Position numbers and translations under genes: made by a program | From: Roseimicrobium gellanilyticum | GTDB taxonomy: Bacteria > Verrucomicrobiota > Verrucomicrobiia > Verrucomicrobiales > Verrucomicrobiaceae | Assembly (NCBI RefSeq): GCF_003315205.1 | Contig: NZ_QNRR01000022.1 | Location: 1 to 62,068, forward strand | Reading direction: 5' to 3' | DNA: 62,068 bases | In this document: piece by piece, positions 41,172-49,318 of the stretch | How the letters are laid out: each line of letters starts with the position of its first letter | Numbering within the stretch: position 1 is the stretch's first letter | The notes under the pieces: generated by a model | Told to the model about the DNA's origin: nothing | The model's database searches: none | What the model saw: the letters and a program-made list of their open reading frames with translations, nothing else

Positions 41172-41623
41172 AACTACCGCTGACATGGCTGGCTTTGTTG
41201 CTGGCAACCATCGTGCTGCTGCCCGCGTGCAGCAGCGTCAGAACTTCGACTGAGAGTGACAGGGATCTGTTCCTTGAGGCCGACAAGAACAAGGACGGTC
41301 AACTCACGCTGGCAGAAGTGAATGCCATGGGGTTGCCGCGAGTCTTCAACCACTTTGACAAGAACCGTGATGGCACGGTGACCATGGAGGAAGCACGCGC
41401 TGTAGATCCTGACTTCGAGGAACATCACTTTTCCGAACGTGACCTCAATCGCGACGGCAAAGTCTCCTTTGAGGAATACATCCAGGTGGCGAAGAAGCGA
41501 GGAGGATTGAAGAAGCACTTCGCCGTGGTGGATGCCAATAGCGATGGTGCCATCAATCAGGCGGAGGCGAATGCCTACGTGGAGAAGCTGGAAGCCGAGA
41601 CCACGGCGAATGTCACCGAGTGA
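41168..41623 (+). CDS. EF-hand lipoprotein
   Basis: 151 residues. Lipobox Leu-Pro-Ala-Cys (Cys21) after a hydrophobic signal. Four EF-hand loops follow in regular spacing: DKNKDGQLTLAE, DKNRDGTVTMEE, DLNRDGKVSFEE and DANSDGAINQAE, all with Asp at 1, 3, 5 positions or close equivalents and Glu at 12. So it should bind up to four Ca2+ on the periplasmic side. The ATGA overlap with batD shows that it is a true member of the Bat operon here, which I do not know to be usual. Confidence 0.88.
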   Translation: MKLPLTWLALLLATIVLLPACSSVRTSTESDRDLFLEADKNKDGQLTLAEVNAMGLPRVFNHFDKNRDGTVTMEEARAVDPDFEEHHFSERDLNRDGKVSFEEYIQVAKKRGGLKKHFAVVDANSDGAINQAEANAYVEKLEAETTANVTE

Positions 41624-41644
41624 TCCCCTTTCATTTTTACTGCC

Positions 41645-41929
41645 ATGAAGACAAGCACATGGATCCGGCTCCTGGGAGCCCTGTTGATTCTCATCGAATG
41701 CGTGAGTTGTGTGGCGCCGCACCCGAGTCCGGTGGTGCGGGGTCGTCGTCGCGGTGGCGTGGCTGGCGCCGCCATCGGGGGTGCAGTGAATGGATGGGAA
41801 GGCGCCGCTGCGGGCGCGCTCATTGGCGGCACCGTGGGTGGCATGACTGGCAGGGCACGGAGGTCCTACTACACAGGCACGCCCTATTATGCGCCAGCAC
41901 GGAGTCCGTATGGCATGGGGTACTACTGA
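41645..41929 (+). CDS. Small glycine-zipper envelope protein
   Basis: 94 residues: hydrophobic signal (LLGALLILIECVSC) with a possible but imperfect lipobox at Cys22, a basic patch RGRRRGG, then a glycine-zipper stretch (GVAGAAIGGAVNG...GALIGGTVGGMTG) and a Tyr-rich tail. Similar proteins insert into or rigidify the outer membrane. Follows the EF-hand gene by 21 bases and closes the operon before a convergent gene. Confidence 0.72.
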   Translation: MKTSTWIRLLGALLILIECVSCVAPHPSPVVRGRRRGGVAGAAIGGAVNGWEGAAAGALIGGTVGGMTGRARRSYYTGTPYYAPARSPYGMGYY

Positions 41930-41964
41930 TGTACGGCGCGTCATCAGGAGCCGCCCACCCACGT

Positions 41965-43302
41965 TCACTTCATCATCTGCTCCACCCAAGGCCTCAGCTC
42001 TTCCGCGAGGATGGCGTAGCCTTGGGCTGTGAGGTGCACATTGTCCGGTGCGTAAGCTCCCGGGACCAGTGTTCCGTTGCGAGTCAGGAATCGCGGAAAG
42101 AGATCGAGGAAGCGAACTTCTGCACCATTTCCAATCCCGGCAGCCTCAGTATTCACTTGGGCAATGCGGACCCGGTCGAGTCCCATGGGGTCGGCTCCCG
42201 AGGGTGGTAAGCCGAGGATGAGCACCTTGGACTGCGGAAGCTTCGCCCGAAGCTTGTCCACAATCGTGCGGATGCCCGTGACAATGTCCGTCGAGGTGTT
42301 CTTCCCATCCCACAGGTTGTTCATGCCGATCATGAGCACCACCACCTTGGGCGAGATACCTTCCAGTTCACCGTTTTCGATGCGCCAGAGCACATTGCCC
42401 GTTTTGTCGCCGCCGAGGCCGAAGTTCGCCGCCTTGAAGGGAGCGAAGTGCTTTTCCCACGGGTCCTCACCTGTGGTGCTCCAGCCCTGGGTGATGGAGT
42501 CGCCGAGGAAGAGGACATCAATGCCGCCCTGCCTGGCACGTCTCACAAAGGACTCGTGAAAGGCCTGCCATGCATGGGGCTGCTCCGGGTAGTAGCCAGG
42601 CACCGCTGTGGTGGGCACCTTCGTCACGTCACCGGGCTCCTTCGGAGATTTCGGCGCGGACACCACATTGAGGGCTGCGATTTCTTTGACGGAACTCTCC
42701 GGGGTGACGGTGATGGCTACATCATCCAGCCACGCACGGCTCTTTCCTTCCAGATACAGGGAGAGGGCCACACGGGTCGCTTGTGGGGGCACATCGATTT
42801 CGGCCTGGGCCTGCTGCCAGTCCTGAAACTTCTCCACATGAGCAATGGGAACGAGCTCGCTGAAGCCATGCTTGTCGTCGAAGAAATGGGCCGCAAAGGT
42901 CGCCTTCGCGTCCACACCGGTCCTCAACCAACCACTGACTTTGATCTTCAGCGGCCCGGGTGGGGTGATTGGGGCCTTCGCCTCGGAGGGTGTTGCGGAC
43001 GAGACGACCGCCGGGTTGGCCTCTTTCGGTGGTTCGCGCAGCAAAATCATCTGGTGGATGCAGCCCCGGCCATTGTCGGTCATCGCGCTGCGGTCCACCA
43101 CCATGCTGGCTTTCCCCCCGTGGTACCACAACGTGTCCTTCCTGACCTCACACTGGCCGAACTTGCCTATCCAGCCTGCAGGTACGGAATCGCCTTCCTC
43201 CATGTCCCCATTGCGCAGCAGGATTCCGGGCTCCTTGGCGAGGCTGGGGACTGCGAGCAAGCCCGCGATCAGGGTCGTGCTGAGCTGGAGCAGGACCTTC
43301 AT
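41965..43302 (-). CDS. Secreted SGNH/GDSL hydrolase with N-terminal beta module
   Basis: 445 residues. Signal peptide (ending VPSLAK), a ~190-residue beta-rich module resembling carbohydrate-binding sandwiches (GILLRNGDMEEGDSVPAGW; LKIKVSGWLRTG; RVALSLYLEGKSRAWLDDV), then a C-terminal SGNH domain. Catalytic residues: Ser269 in LFLGDSITQGW, the Gly block FGLGGDKTGNVLWR, Asn in IGMNNLWDG, and Asp420-x-x-His423 in PDNVHLT. Resembles PAF-acetylhydrolase-like esterases that deacetylate polysaccharides. It converges on the Bat operon with a 35-base gap. Confidence 0.92.
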   Translation of the reverse strand: MKVLLQLSTTLIAGLLAVPSLAKEPGILLRNGDMEEGDSVPAGWIGKFGQCEVRKDTLWYHGGKASMVVDRSAMTDNGRGCIHQMILLREPPKEANPAVVSSATPSEAKAPITPPGPLKIKVSGWLRTGVDAKATFAAHFFDDKHGFSELVPIAHVEKFQDWQQAQAEIDVPPQATRVALSLYLEGKSRAWLDDVAITVTPESSVKEIAALNVVSAPKSPKEPGDVTKVPTTAVPGYYPEQPHAWQAFHESFVRRARQGGIDVLFLGDSITQGWSTTGEDPWEKHFAPFKAANFGLGGDKTGNVLWRIENGELEGISPKVVVLMIGMNNLWDGKNTSTDIVTGIRTIVDKLRAKLPQSKVLILGLPPSGADPMGLDRVRIAQVNTEAAGIGNGAEVRFLDLFPRFLTRNGTLVPGAYAPDNVHLTAQGYAILAEELRPWVEQMMK

Positions 43303-43322
43303 AAGGGGTGGAGAAAAGGAAA

Positions 43323-43643
43323 TCAGTTGGCCGGAGCCGGAGTATCCGGGGCGCTAGGAATGGCCTTGGCCGACCGGTCCGGCAGCACCAGGAGGATGGC
43401 CAGGCCAATGAAGCTTAGGAAGCCCAGCAGGGACGTCCACTTGGGAAGTCGTTTCGCGGCCACCAAGTGCGTGCATCCCCAAGCGAAGATCACATACCCC
43501 ATGATTTCCGCAACGGCCCCGCCGTAGTACGGCAGGTCAGGCTTGCGGGTCACATCCTTCATGAAGTCCCCGAGGATCTGAAAGAAGATCCCAAAGGCCA
43601 GGCCTTGGGCAAATCCAGTCTTCTGTTCGGGGGTCATCGCCAT
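43323..43643 (-). CDS. Small membrane protein, unrecognised
   Basis: About 106 residues from the ATG at 43643 (another Met two codons later); the frame extends to 43700 but that part is polar junk. Three hydrophobic segments: GLAFGIFFQILGDFM, YYGGAVAEIMGYVIFAWG and LLGFLSFIGLAILLVLP, with a short Pro/Ala-rich tail. Ends 20 bases before the SGNH gene, so probably co-transcribed with it. No family recognised. Confidence 0.65.
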   Translation of the reverse strand: MAMTPEQKTGFAQGLAFGIFFQILGDFMKDVTRKPDLPYYGGAVAEIMGYVIFAWGCTHLVAAKRLPKWTSLLGFLSFIGLAILLVLPDRSAKAIPSAPDTPAPAN

Positions 43644-43868
43644 GCTGCGTCCACCCTGCCCACGACCAGCGCGAGTGCAAGGGGGAAACGTGGGAAGCAA
43701 GGATGGATGGAAGAGCGGAGGCGTGGGGAAGCCCGGAGGGCCTGCGAATACCCCTGCCGTGCATGGATACCCGCTGGGCTGACGGGTACACGAGGCGGGG
43801 ACAGGAATGTCCCAGATCCCGAGCCTCCATGAGCCCCCGGTACTTTCGCTGCTCCACCAGCGCTGGCC

Positions 43869-44783
43869 TCAGACATCACAAATACCCACGGCCTGCTTCA
43901 GCGAGGCGAGGGCGTCGGGACGTGCAGGGATGAACTCCTGCGCGACATGGCCTTTGTAACCGGTATCCACAATCGCCTTCATGATCGCGGGATAGTAGAG
44001 CTCCTGCGTCTCATCGATTTCATGACGTCCTGGCACGCCACCGGTGTGGTAGTGGGCGAAGTATTGATTGTCCCGCTTGATGGTGGCAATCACATCGCCC
44101 TCCATGATCTGCATGTGGTAGATGTCGTAGAGCAGCTTGAAGTTCGGCGAGCCGAGTTGCTTGCAGAGTTCCACGCCCCACGCGCTCTTGTCGCACATGT
44201 AGTCCTTGTGGTTCACCTTGCTGTTGAGCAGTTCCATCACCAGGGTGATGCCGTGTTTCTCCGCGATGGGGAGAACCTTCTTGAGACCTGCGACACAGTT
44301 CTTGATGCCGGTCTCCTCATCCATGCCATTGCGATTGCCGGAGAAGCAGATCACATGCTTCGCGCCGAAGTCCGCGCTGGCCTTCAGATGCGGTTCATAC
44401 GCTTTCACGAGCAGGTCGTGGTACGCGGGATTGTTGAAGCCATGGGGAATGCTGCCCACCTTTTCGCCGCCGGGGCCCTCGATGGTGGGGAAGCTGATCA
44501 TGGCGCTCGTGAGACCATGCTTCTTCAGCGTGTCGAAGTCCGGCGGGTCCACGAGATCGATCGAGGTAAGCCCCATCTCCTTGCCCGCGCGGCAGAGGTC
44601 ATCGAGCGCCACTTTGGGATAGCACCACTTGCACGCGGAGTGGTTGATGTGGCCCTTCAATCCGGAAGCGGCATCTGCAGCTTCGAGACGGTGGAAGAGA
44701 CCGGCGGCCATGGCTGCAGTGGCGCTTGCCGTAGCCGTGGCGGTCTGGAGGAAAGTACGGCGGGGAATGGGGGAGGTGCTCAT
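43869..44783 (-). CDS. Tat-exported sugar isomerase/epimerase-like (hydroxypyruvate isomerase-type)
   Basis: 304 residues from the ATG at 44783. The N-terminus has a twin-arginine signal (PIPRRTFLQTA followed by an Ala-rich core). The body is an AP-endonuclease-2-like TIM barrel: GKEMGLTSIDLVDPPDFDTL, HVICFSGNRNG, GITLVMELLNSKVNHKDY, LLYDIYHMQIMEGDV and HYHTGGVPGRHEID, with metal-ligand Glu/Asp/His positions intact. Such secreted relatives are abundant in PVC bacteria and act in sugar metabolism; the substrate is not known. Confidence 0.9.
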   Translation of the reverse strand: MSTSPIPRRTFLQTATATASATAAMAAGLFHRLEAADAASGLKGHINHSACKWCYPKVALDDLCRAGKEMGLTSIDLVDPPDFDTLKKHGLTSAMISFPTIEGPGGEKVGSIPHGFNNPAYHDLLVKAYEPHLKASADFGAKHVICFSGNRNGMDEETGIKNCVAGLKKVLPIAEKHGITLVMELLNSKVNHKDYMCDKSAWGVELCKQLGSPNFKLLYDIYHMQIMEGDVIATIKRDNQYFAHYHTGGVPGRHEIDETQELYYPAIMKAIVDTGYKGHVAQEFIPARPDALASLKQAVGICDV

Positions 44784-44838
44784 GGTAAAAATGGAAACTT
44801 GGCGCCATGATGGCGGAAGATGGACGGAATGGGCAAGG

Positions 44839-45073
44839 GAAAGTAGTCCGCCGAGCCTCGGCGGTGTGGGTGTGAGGGCGCTACGTCCATGCAGATAAAA
44901 ACCACCCACCACAAACTTCAGTCTCCGAAGTTCCTCTGCGTCTCCGTGTCTCTGTGTTGAATCCAATGCAGCCTGCCCGCGCTCTCCTAGGAGCAAGCCG
45001 CACATCGGCAGTTATCTTGCTAGGGAATGCGTATGCGGCACTCCCACCCGCCGAGGCTCGGCGGACTACTTTC
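44839..45073. repeat. REPIN-like pair of inverted REP palindromes
   Basis: Left arm 44839-44864 and right arm 45048-45073 are exact reverse complements over 26 bases. Each arm has a head GAAAGTAG then T and a self-complementary stem CCGCCGAG-C-CTCGGCGG. The GTAG tetranucleotide before a hairpin is the hallmark of REPs served by RAYT transposases. The 183-base interior holds CTCTGCGTCTCCGTGTCTCT (44942-44961), a phrase resembling widespread intergenic repeats. The right arm touches the stop of the L,D-transpeptidase gene. Confidence 0.82.
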
Positions 45074-45837
45074 TACTCCATCACCACATACCGCTTCTCG
45101 GTGGCATCCACTTTCACCTTGGGCAGCGTCTTCTTCTCTTCAAACTTCACCCACGCCTCGCGCAGGTCCTTCCAGAAGCCGAGCCACTCAGACTCGTCTG
45201 TCTCCGCCTGCAGCATGCGCTCCTCCGTCATGCGGAAGGGATACACATGCACGGGCACTTCCTTCTGGCCTGCGTGGATGGCAGACTCTACGATCAGGTA
45301 GATTTCCTCAATCACCGGATCCGTCATGGCAAAGCAGCCGAGGCTCACCTGATTCCCATGCACCATGAGGAAGGCGCCGGTGCGGCCATGGGCGCGGTCG
45401 AACTCATTCGGATAGCCGATGTTGAACGAGAGGTGGTACTTGCTCGCGGGATTCAAGAGGCCGGCGTTGGTGCTGTAAAATCCCTCGGGTGCCTGGAAAT
45501 CGCCTTCCTTCTGCTTCGGGCCGAGCTGCCCGGACATCGCGACCACGGGCCACTTCTTCCACATCTTGTATTCCGTGGCCCCCTTGGGTTTCATCCACAA
45601 CTCGAGCTCACGCTCCTCCTTCACGATACGGATGAAGGCGGGATTCCCCAGCGCCAGGCCGTCGGTGGCGAGCTGGGTCTTCAGTGTGGGAGACACCCGT
45701 TCGCGCACTTCCGTGATGCGGGGATTCTGCATGGTCTTGTAAACCGCAGCCACCACGCCACTGCAAGCGATGAGGACGAAGAATCCCAGCCAGAGGTATT
45801 GAAGCGAGCGCGGAATGGGTGAGACCGAAGGCGGCAT
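45073..45837 (-). CDS. L,D-transpeptidase (YkuD/YafK-like)
   Basis: 254 residues. N-terminal membrane anchor (~13-33, LQYLWLGFFVLIACSGVVAAVY), then the YkuD catalytic domain. Nucleophile Cys168 lies in HGNQVSLGCFAMTD, with the conserved His eight residues before it; upstream SFNIGYPNEFDRAHGRTG is the YafK-type substrate strand, and LELWMKPKGA is the first strand. Such enzymes make 3-3 crosslinks or attach proteins to peptidoglycan. Stop codon lies against a REP arm. Confidence 0.9.
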   Translation of the reverse strand: MPPSVSPIPRSLQYLWLGFFVLIACSGVVAAVYKTMQNPRITEVRERVSPTLKTQLATDGLALGNPAFIRIVKEERELELWMKPKGATEYKMWKKWPVVAMSGQLGPKQKEGDFQAPEGFYSTNAGLLNPASKYHLSFNIGYPNEFDRAHGRTGAFLMVHGNQVSLGCFAMTDPVIEEIYLIVESAIHAGQKEVPVHVYPFRMTEERMLQAETDESEWLGFWKDLREAWVKFEEKKTLPKVKVDATEKRYVVME

Positions 45838-45843
45838 GGAGGA

Positions 45844-45871
45844 AAAATATCAACCGCGTTCGCGGTGTCCA
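45844..45871 (-). promoter_or_regulatory. Promoter with palindromic operator in its spacer
   Basis: Read on the minus strand: TGGACA (45871-45866), 16-bp spacer, TATTTT (45849-45844), then 6 bases to the ATG. The spacer contains the palindrome ACCGCG-AA-CGCGGT (45853-45866), well placed for a repressor. No Shine-Dalgarno precedes the ATG, implying a leaderless mRNA. Confidence 0.5.
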
Positions 45872-46003
45872 TGGGGAGGTGGTTTACAAAAGGAACGGGG
45901 GGAGAGTGTTAGGAAGTCGCTGCGCCGGCTTCCAAAGTTGGTGGGCAGAGGGGCAGAGGAGGGCTTCCTATGCTTCAGCACTCCCAATTGCGTTACCTAT
46001 GAG

Positions 46004-46450
46004 TCATGCACACGCATCAACCACGGAAACGCGTAGTATGTGCGCCACTACGTGCATTCCAGACTTTTGGAGTTCAGCCAAGTCATCGGGGGGATCAGGG
46101 AAGTCCCCAAATTCGAAACCAGTTTCACCTTGGCTCGAGACTGCATGAATTCCATGACTGATAACCGCTATCGACATCTGCCGCGGCCGTCGGATGCAAT
46201 ACGTTTCGATAGCCTCGAACCTCAACGTAACATGCTTCCACTTATTTGTAGCAAGCTCGCGTGATTCTAAGACGAATTGAATCCATCCACCTGTATCGGC
46301 TGGATTCAGCTCAATACTTCTGATCACAGTGTCAGAAAAGTCCCCGTACTGTGAACTGAGAGTGTTCCACACTATTGGTGTGCCGTGAAGGTAGCAATTC
46401 ACTGTCGTAGAGGGGTGTGTGGCTGGACTCCGGGTGGGAGCCGTGCCCAA
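46004..46450 (-). CDS. Orphan hypothetical protein of lower GC
   Basis: 148 residues if the TTG at 46450 is used; a GTG at 46402 would give 132. A possible promoter (TTGTTC 46493-46488, 16 bp, TACTAG 46471-46466) lies just upstream, favouring the longer form. Sequence is protein-like, with IVWNTLSSQYGDFSDTVIRS, PADTGGWIQFVLESREL, WKHVTLRFEAIETY and GFEFGDFPDPPDDLAELQKS. No signal peptide and no recognised family; size and acidity recall small immunity-type proteins. AT content is higher than in its neighbours, suggesting transfer. Confidence 0.55.
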   Translation of the reverse strand: MGTAPTRSPATHPSTTVNCYLHGTPIVWNTLSSQYGDFSDTVIRSIELNPADTGGWIQFVLESRELATNKWKHVTLRFEAIETYCIRRPRQMSIAVISHGIHAVSSQGETGFEFGDFPDPPDDLAELQKSGMHVVAHILRVSVVDACA

Positions 46451-46498
46451 CCTGGTGGTTTGTCTCTAGTACAATGAGACGCTCTATGAACAAGGAAC

Positions 46499-46531
46499 AA
46501 AAAAACGGGAGCCCTCGCGGACTCCCGTTTT
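46499..46531 (-). terminator. Rho-independent terminator of the FAD enzyme gene
   Basis: On the minus strand: AAACGGGAG stem, loop TCCGCGAGGG, CTCCCGTTT closing, running into seven T (46505-46499). It lies 31 bases after the stop at 46562. The clearest intrinsic terminator in the window. Confidence 0.88.
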
Positions 46532-46561
46532 CCAAGTTGTGATATTCTCCGCGAGCTGGCC

Positions 46562-48943
46562 TTACTTCACCGGCAGCACCTGCACGCAGTCGAGGTGCAC
46601 ATTGCCCTTCGCGCCATCGACACGGAAGGTCACGGCAGCTTCAGCACCGGCTTCGAACTTGAACTTGCCCAGCGAGTGGAAGCCTTGCTTCAGCTCAGCG
46701 GGTTTGCTCTGGTCGACCGTGAAGTCCTTCTGGCCATCCGCACTGAGCACGCTCACCGGGACGGTGGTGCCGCGGTTCTTGTGCGGCTGCCAGGCGATGC
46801 GCACTTCATAGGTGCCGGTTTCCTTTACGCTGAAGGGGAAGCGAGCGCTCGAGCCTGCCGTACCCGTGTACTGGTAGCCCTTGTCCACATAGGGCTTGAG
46901 ACCTTCGCCCTTGCTCCAGCTGCCAGTGAGCTCAGCTTCTTCGTCATCGATGACCAGGCCTTCGAGCTTCTTGGACTCAATGTGCTCCTGCACAATCTCC
47001 GGCAGCTTCGCCGCGTTGGCGGGCATGTAGAGCTGGCCTTCGATGCTGTCGCGACGCATGGCGCCGGGCTTGGTCATGAGGTCCTTGAGGTTGTCGAGGT
47101 ACTGCTCATACACCCCACGCGGGGTGGTCTGGTGGCGCACGGTGAGGTAGGCGGCCTTGCCCACCACTTCACCCATCATGCCGCAGGTGCGCATCACGCG
47201 GATGGTGCCCAGTGCATTGTGGTCCACGGAGATGTTGCGGCCTGCCATGAAGAGGTTCTCAATGTTCTTCGAGTAGAAGGAGCGGTAGGGAATGGGGTAG
47301 CCATTCTTGCGATCCACGCCCTTGCCGAAGGCGGCGCGGGAGATGAAGGGATTGTCCTTGTACTTGGTCATGTACTGCTCCTTCGGGTAGTGCAGGTCGA
47401 TGTCCCACGTGGTGGGCACGCAACCATCCGGGAACTGCTTGCCGCTCACGATGTCGTTTTCATTCAGCACCACGTCACCAATGAGCAGGCGGGACTCGCG
47501 CGTGCCGCCGATGTAGGCCACCCACTGGAAGGCGTGGTTCGCATACTTGCCCGGGTCCTTCTTGCGGAGACCGGAGAAGGCGCCGAAAAGCGCGCGCAGG
47601 TTCCAGTCACGCACGAGTTCGAGCTCCTCGATGGGATGCTTGTCAAAGCCGCTCTCCCAGAACCACTCGCCGTGGAGGAAGTCAGACACATTGAAGTGGC
47701 TGAGATCGGGAGCGGGCTTGTTCGCGCCAATGACATTGTTCTTCAAAGGCTTGAAGACCTTGGGTGTCGGGAAGTCCTTGTCGGGCTCCAGATCGAGCGC
47801 CCAAGGGGTCTCGGGCCAATCCTGTGCCTTGTCCGTCTTGGACACCACCCACATGTTGCTCATGCCGAGGTGACCCTTTTCCAGCATGGTGTAGGTGGCA
47901 TTGGCCAGCGCACCCAGGTTGCCGTGACCCGTGCAGTCCACGAAGAACTTGCCGCGGATGTTCTTCTCCTCACCCGTCTTCACGTTCAGAGCGATGGCGC
48001 CGGAGATCTTCTTCTCCTTGCCCTTCGCCATCTCCACCTTCCACACATGGTTGTTCAGGTAGAGGTCGATGTTCTTTTCATCGCGCACGACCTGTTCCTT
48101 CAGCTTGTCGCCGTACTCTTCCACGAAGCCGGGGCTGTTGCTGGCGCGGTCGGTGAATTCTTCCACGATTTCGCCGAGGTGCGGATACAGGCCGCGGCGG
48201 GTGCCGCCCTGCGCCCAGACCTGCACTTCGCTGGAGCCGTTGCCACCCAGCACGGGGCGATTCTGGATGAGTGCGACGGAGAGACCCTGGCGGGCACCGC
48301 TGATGGCAGCGCCCATGCCAGCGTAGCCACCACCCACGACCACGAGATCGTATTCCTTCGTCACAGGCGCTTCATCGGGAAGGCCGAGGCTCTTGTGGCG
48401 GAAGGAGGCGAGTTCCTTCTTTTCCGCAGGCGGGGTGAACTTCAGGTCGTTCGTGAAGAGGATGGCATCCACGCGGCCGTTGAAGCCGGTCTGGTCATGA
48501 ATGGCCAGCTTCGTGTCACCGGCGGGGAGCTGCACTTCGCCACCATCTTCCCAGAGCCAGTCCTTACCCTGCGTGCCGAAGTCCTTGCTGAGTGCCTTGC
48601 CATTCACGGAGACCTGGAAGCGTCCGGGGGCTCCGGGGGCATCCCAGGGACCTACCCAATTCTTCGTGCGGACCCACACGCGGTACTTTCCAGCGGTGGC
48701 GTTCTTCACGGTGGTGGAGGCATCCTTCACCGGCTTGCCCAGGCCATGAGCCATGAGGTAGGGCGAGCCCATGATATCGATGAACTGCGTGTCGAGCACC
48801 CAGCCGCCTTGATCCTGGAAGGACTCAGCTTCCACGAACAGATTGGCCGGGGCCGCGTGTGCCAGCGGCGCCGCGGCACCGAACGCGCCGGCCGTGGCCG
48901 CCGCGAGGCAGAGGGTGAGGAGAGGGTGCTTCTTCATGATCAT
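46562..48943 (-). CDS. Secreted FAD-dependent oxidoreductase (FAD_oxidored family)
   Basis: 793 residues. Signal peptide ends PLAHA; a second Met at codon 3 is an alternative start. N-terminal ~190 residues form a carbohydrate-binding-like beta module (ANLFVEAESFQDQGGWVLD; GKYRVWVRTKNWVG). The FAD domain has GxGxxG at Gly204-Gly-Gly206-Tyr-Ala-Gly209 (DLVVVGGGYAGMGAA), GGNGSSEVQVWAQGG and the late FMAGRNISVDHNALGTIRVM. C-terminal ~130 residues form another beta module ending GNVHLDCVQVLPVK. This PVC-typical family is probably active on sugars. Own promoter and terminator. Confidence 0.92.
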   Translation of the reverse strand: MIMKKHPLLTLCLAAATAGAFGAAAPLAHAAPANLFVEAESFQDQGGWVLDTQFIDIMGSPYLMAHGLGKPVKDASTTVKNATAGKYRVWVRTKNWVGPWDAPGAPGRFQVSVNGKALSKDFGTQGKDWLWEDGGEVQLPAGDTKLAIHDQTGFNGRVDAILFTNDLKFTPPAEKKELASFRHKSLGLPDEAPVTKEYDLVVVGGGYAGMGAAISGARQGLSVALIQNRPVLGGNGSSEVQVWAQGGTRRGLYPHLGEIVEEFTDRASNSPGFVEEYGDKLKEQVVRDEKNIDLYLNNHVWKVEMAKGKEKKISGAIALNVKTGEEKNIRGKFFVDCTGHGNLGALANATYTMLEKGHLGMSNMWVVSKTDKAQDWPETPWALDLEPDKDFPTPKVFKPLKNNVIGANKPAPDLSHFNVSDFLHGEWFWESGFDKHPIEELELVRDWNLRALFGAFSGLRKKDPGKYANHAFQWVAYIGGTRESRLLIGDVVLNENDIVSGKQFPDGCVPTTWDIDLHYPKEQYMTKYKDNPFISRAAFGKGVDRKNGYPIPYRSFYSKNIENLFMAGRNISVDHNALGTIRVMRTCGMMGEVVGKAAYLTVRHQTTPRGVYEQYLDNLKDLMTKPGAMRRDSIEGQLYMPANAAKLPEIVQEHIESKKLEGLVIDDEEAELTGSWSKGEGLKPYVDKGYQYTGTAGSSARFPFSVKETGTYEVRIAWQPHKNRGTTVPVSVLSADGQKDFTVDQSKPAELKQGFHSLGKFKFEAGAEAAVTFRVDGAKGNVHLDCVQVLPVK

Positions 48944-48950
48944 CTAAACT

Positions 48951-48980
48951 ACTAGAGCGGAAAAACGCGATGGGTGTAAA
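48951..48980 (-). promoter_or_regulatory. Promoter of the FAD enzyme gene, leaderless geometry
   Basis: Minus strand: TTTACA (48980-48975), 18-bp spacer, TCTAGT (48956-48951), then 7 bases to the ATG at 48943. Same spacing as promoters at 3855, 4581 and 7829. No Shine-Dalgarno. Confidence 0.6.
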
Positions 48981-49178
48981 GGCTACAGTCCCGTCCCGGT
49001 CATCTTGGACAAGCAAATTTTAGGAACCGGAAACGCCCGGTGGGTAGAAGGCAACGAGGGCGGGAGTGGCGATTTAGCAGGCTACGATCGGGTCCCATTA
49101 TTTAGCGAGTGGGTGGTATTTTGGGGCTGGAAGGGCTCCCAGAAGGAAATGCGCAACGCAGGATCATTCCCACCTGCA

Positions 49179-49206
49179 TTGACACTCCTGCACCCTTCGC
49201 TAACCT
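49179..49206 (+). promoter_or_regulatory. Promoter upstream of the Na+/H+ antiporter
   Basis: TTGACA (49179-49184), 16-bp spacer, TAACCT (49201-49206). The antiporter ATG is ~109 bases downstream. The stretch 48981-49178 before it shows no gene. Confidence 0.55.
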
Positions 49207-49210
49207 CGGC

Positions 49211-49318
49211 ATGTCCAAACAAAAGGGTTCCGCGATGCCTTCAGCGTCACGGGAGTGTCACACATCGATGGTAGGGTCGCCATCGTCTCCAAACACACTC
49301 AGACGATCTCGCCGATGA
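49211..49318 (+). CDS. Possible 35-codon leader ORF coupled to the antiporter
   Basis: An ATG at 49211, four bases after the -10 box, opens a frame of 35 codons that ends with a TGA overlapping the antiporter ATG at 49315 (ATGA). The peptide is polar and Ser/Arg-rich, ending RRSRR, with no recognised family. It could be a regulatory leader peptide; equally it may be a chance frame, since the start lies very close to the predicted transcription start. Confidence 0.3.
   Translation: MSKQKGSAMPSASRECHTSMVGSPSSPNTLRRSRR

Noticed and set aside
44942-44961. CRISPR-like or tandem array suspected from the CTCTGCGTCTCCGTGTCTCT phrase
   Set aside because: Only one copy; no spacer-repeat periodicity. 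No CRISPR array was found anywhere in the window.
46595-48955. Plus-strand open frame of 786 codons
   Set aside because: Antisense shadow of the FAD oxidoreductase gene, whose signal peptide, GxGxxG motif, promoter and terminator fit the minus strand.
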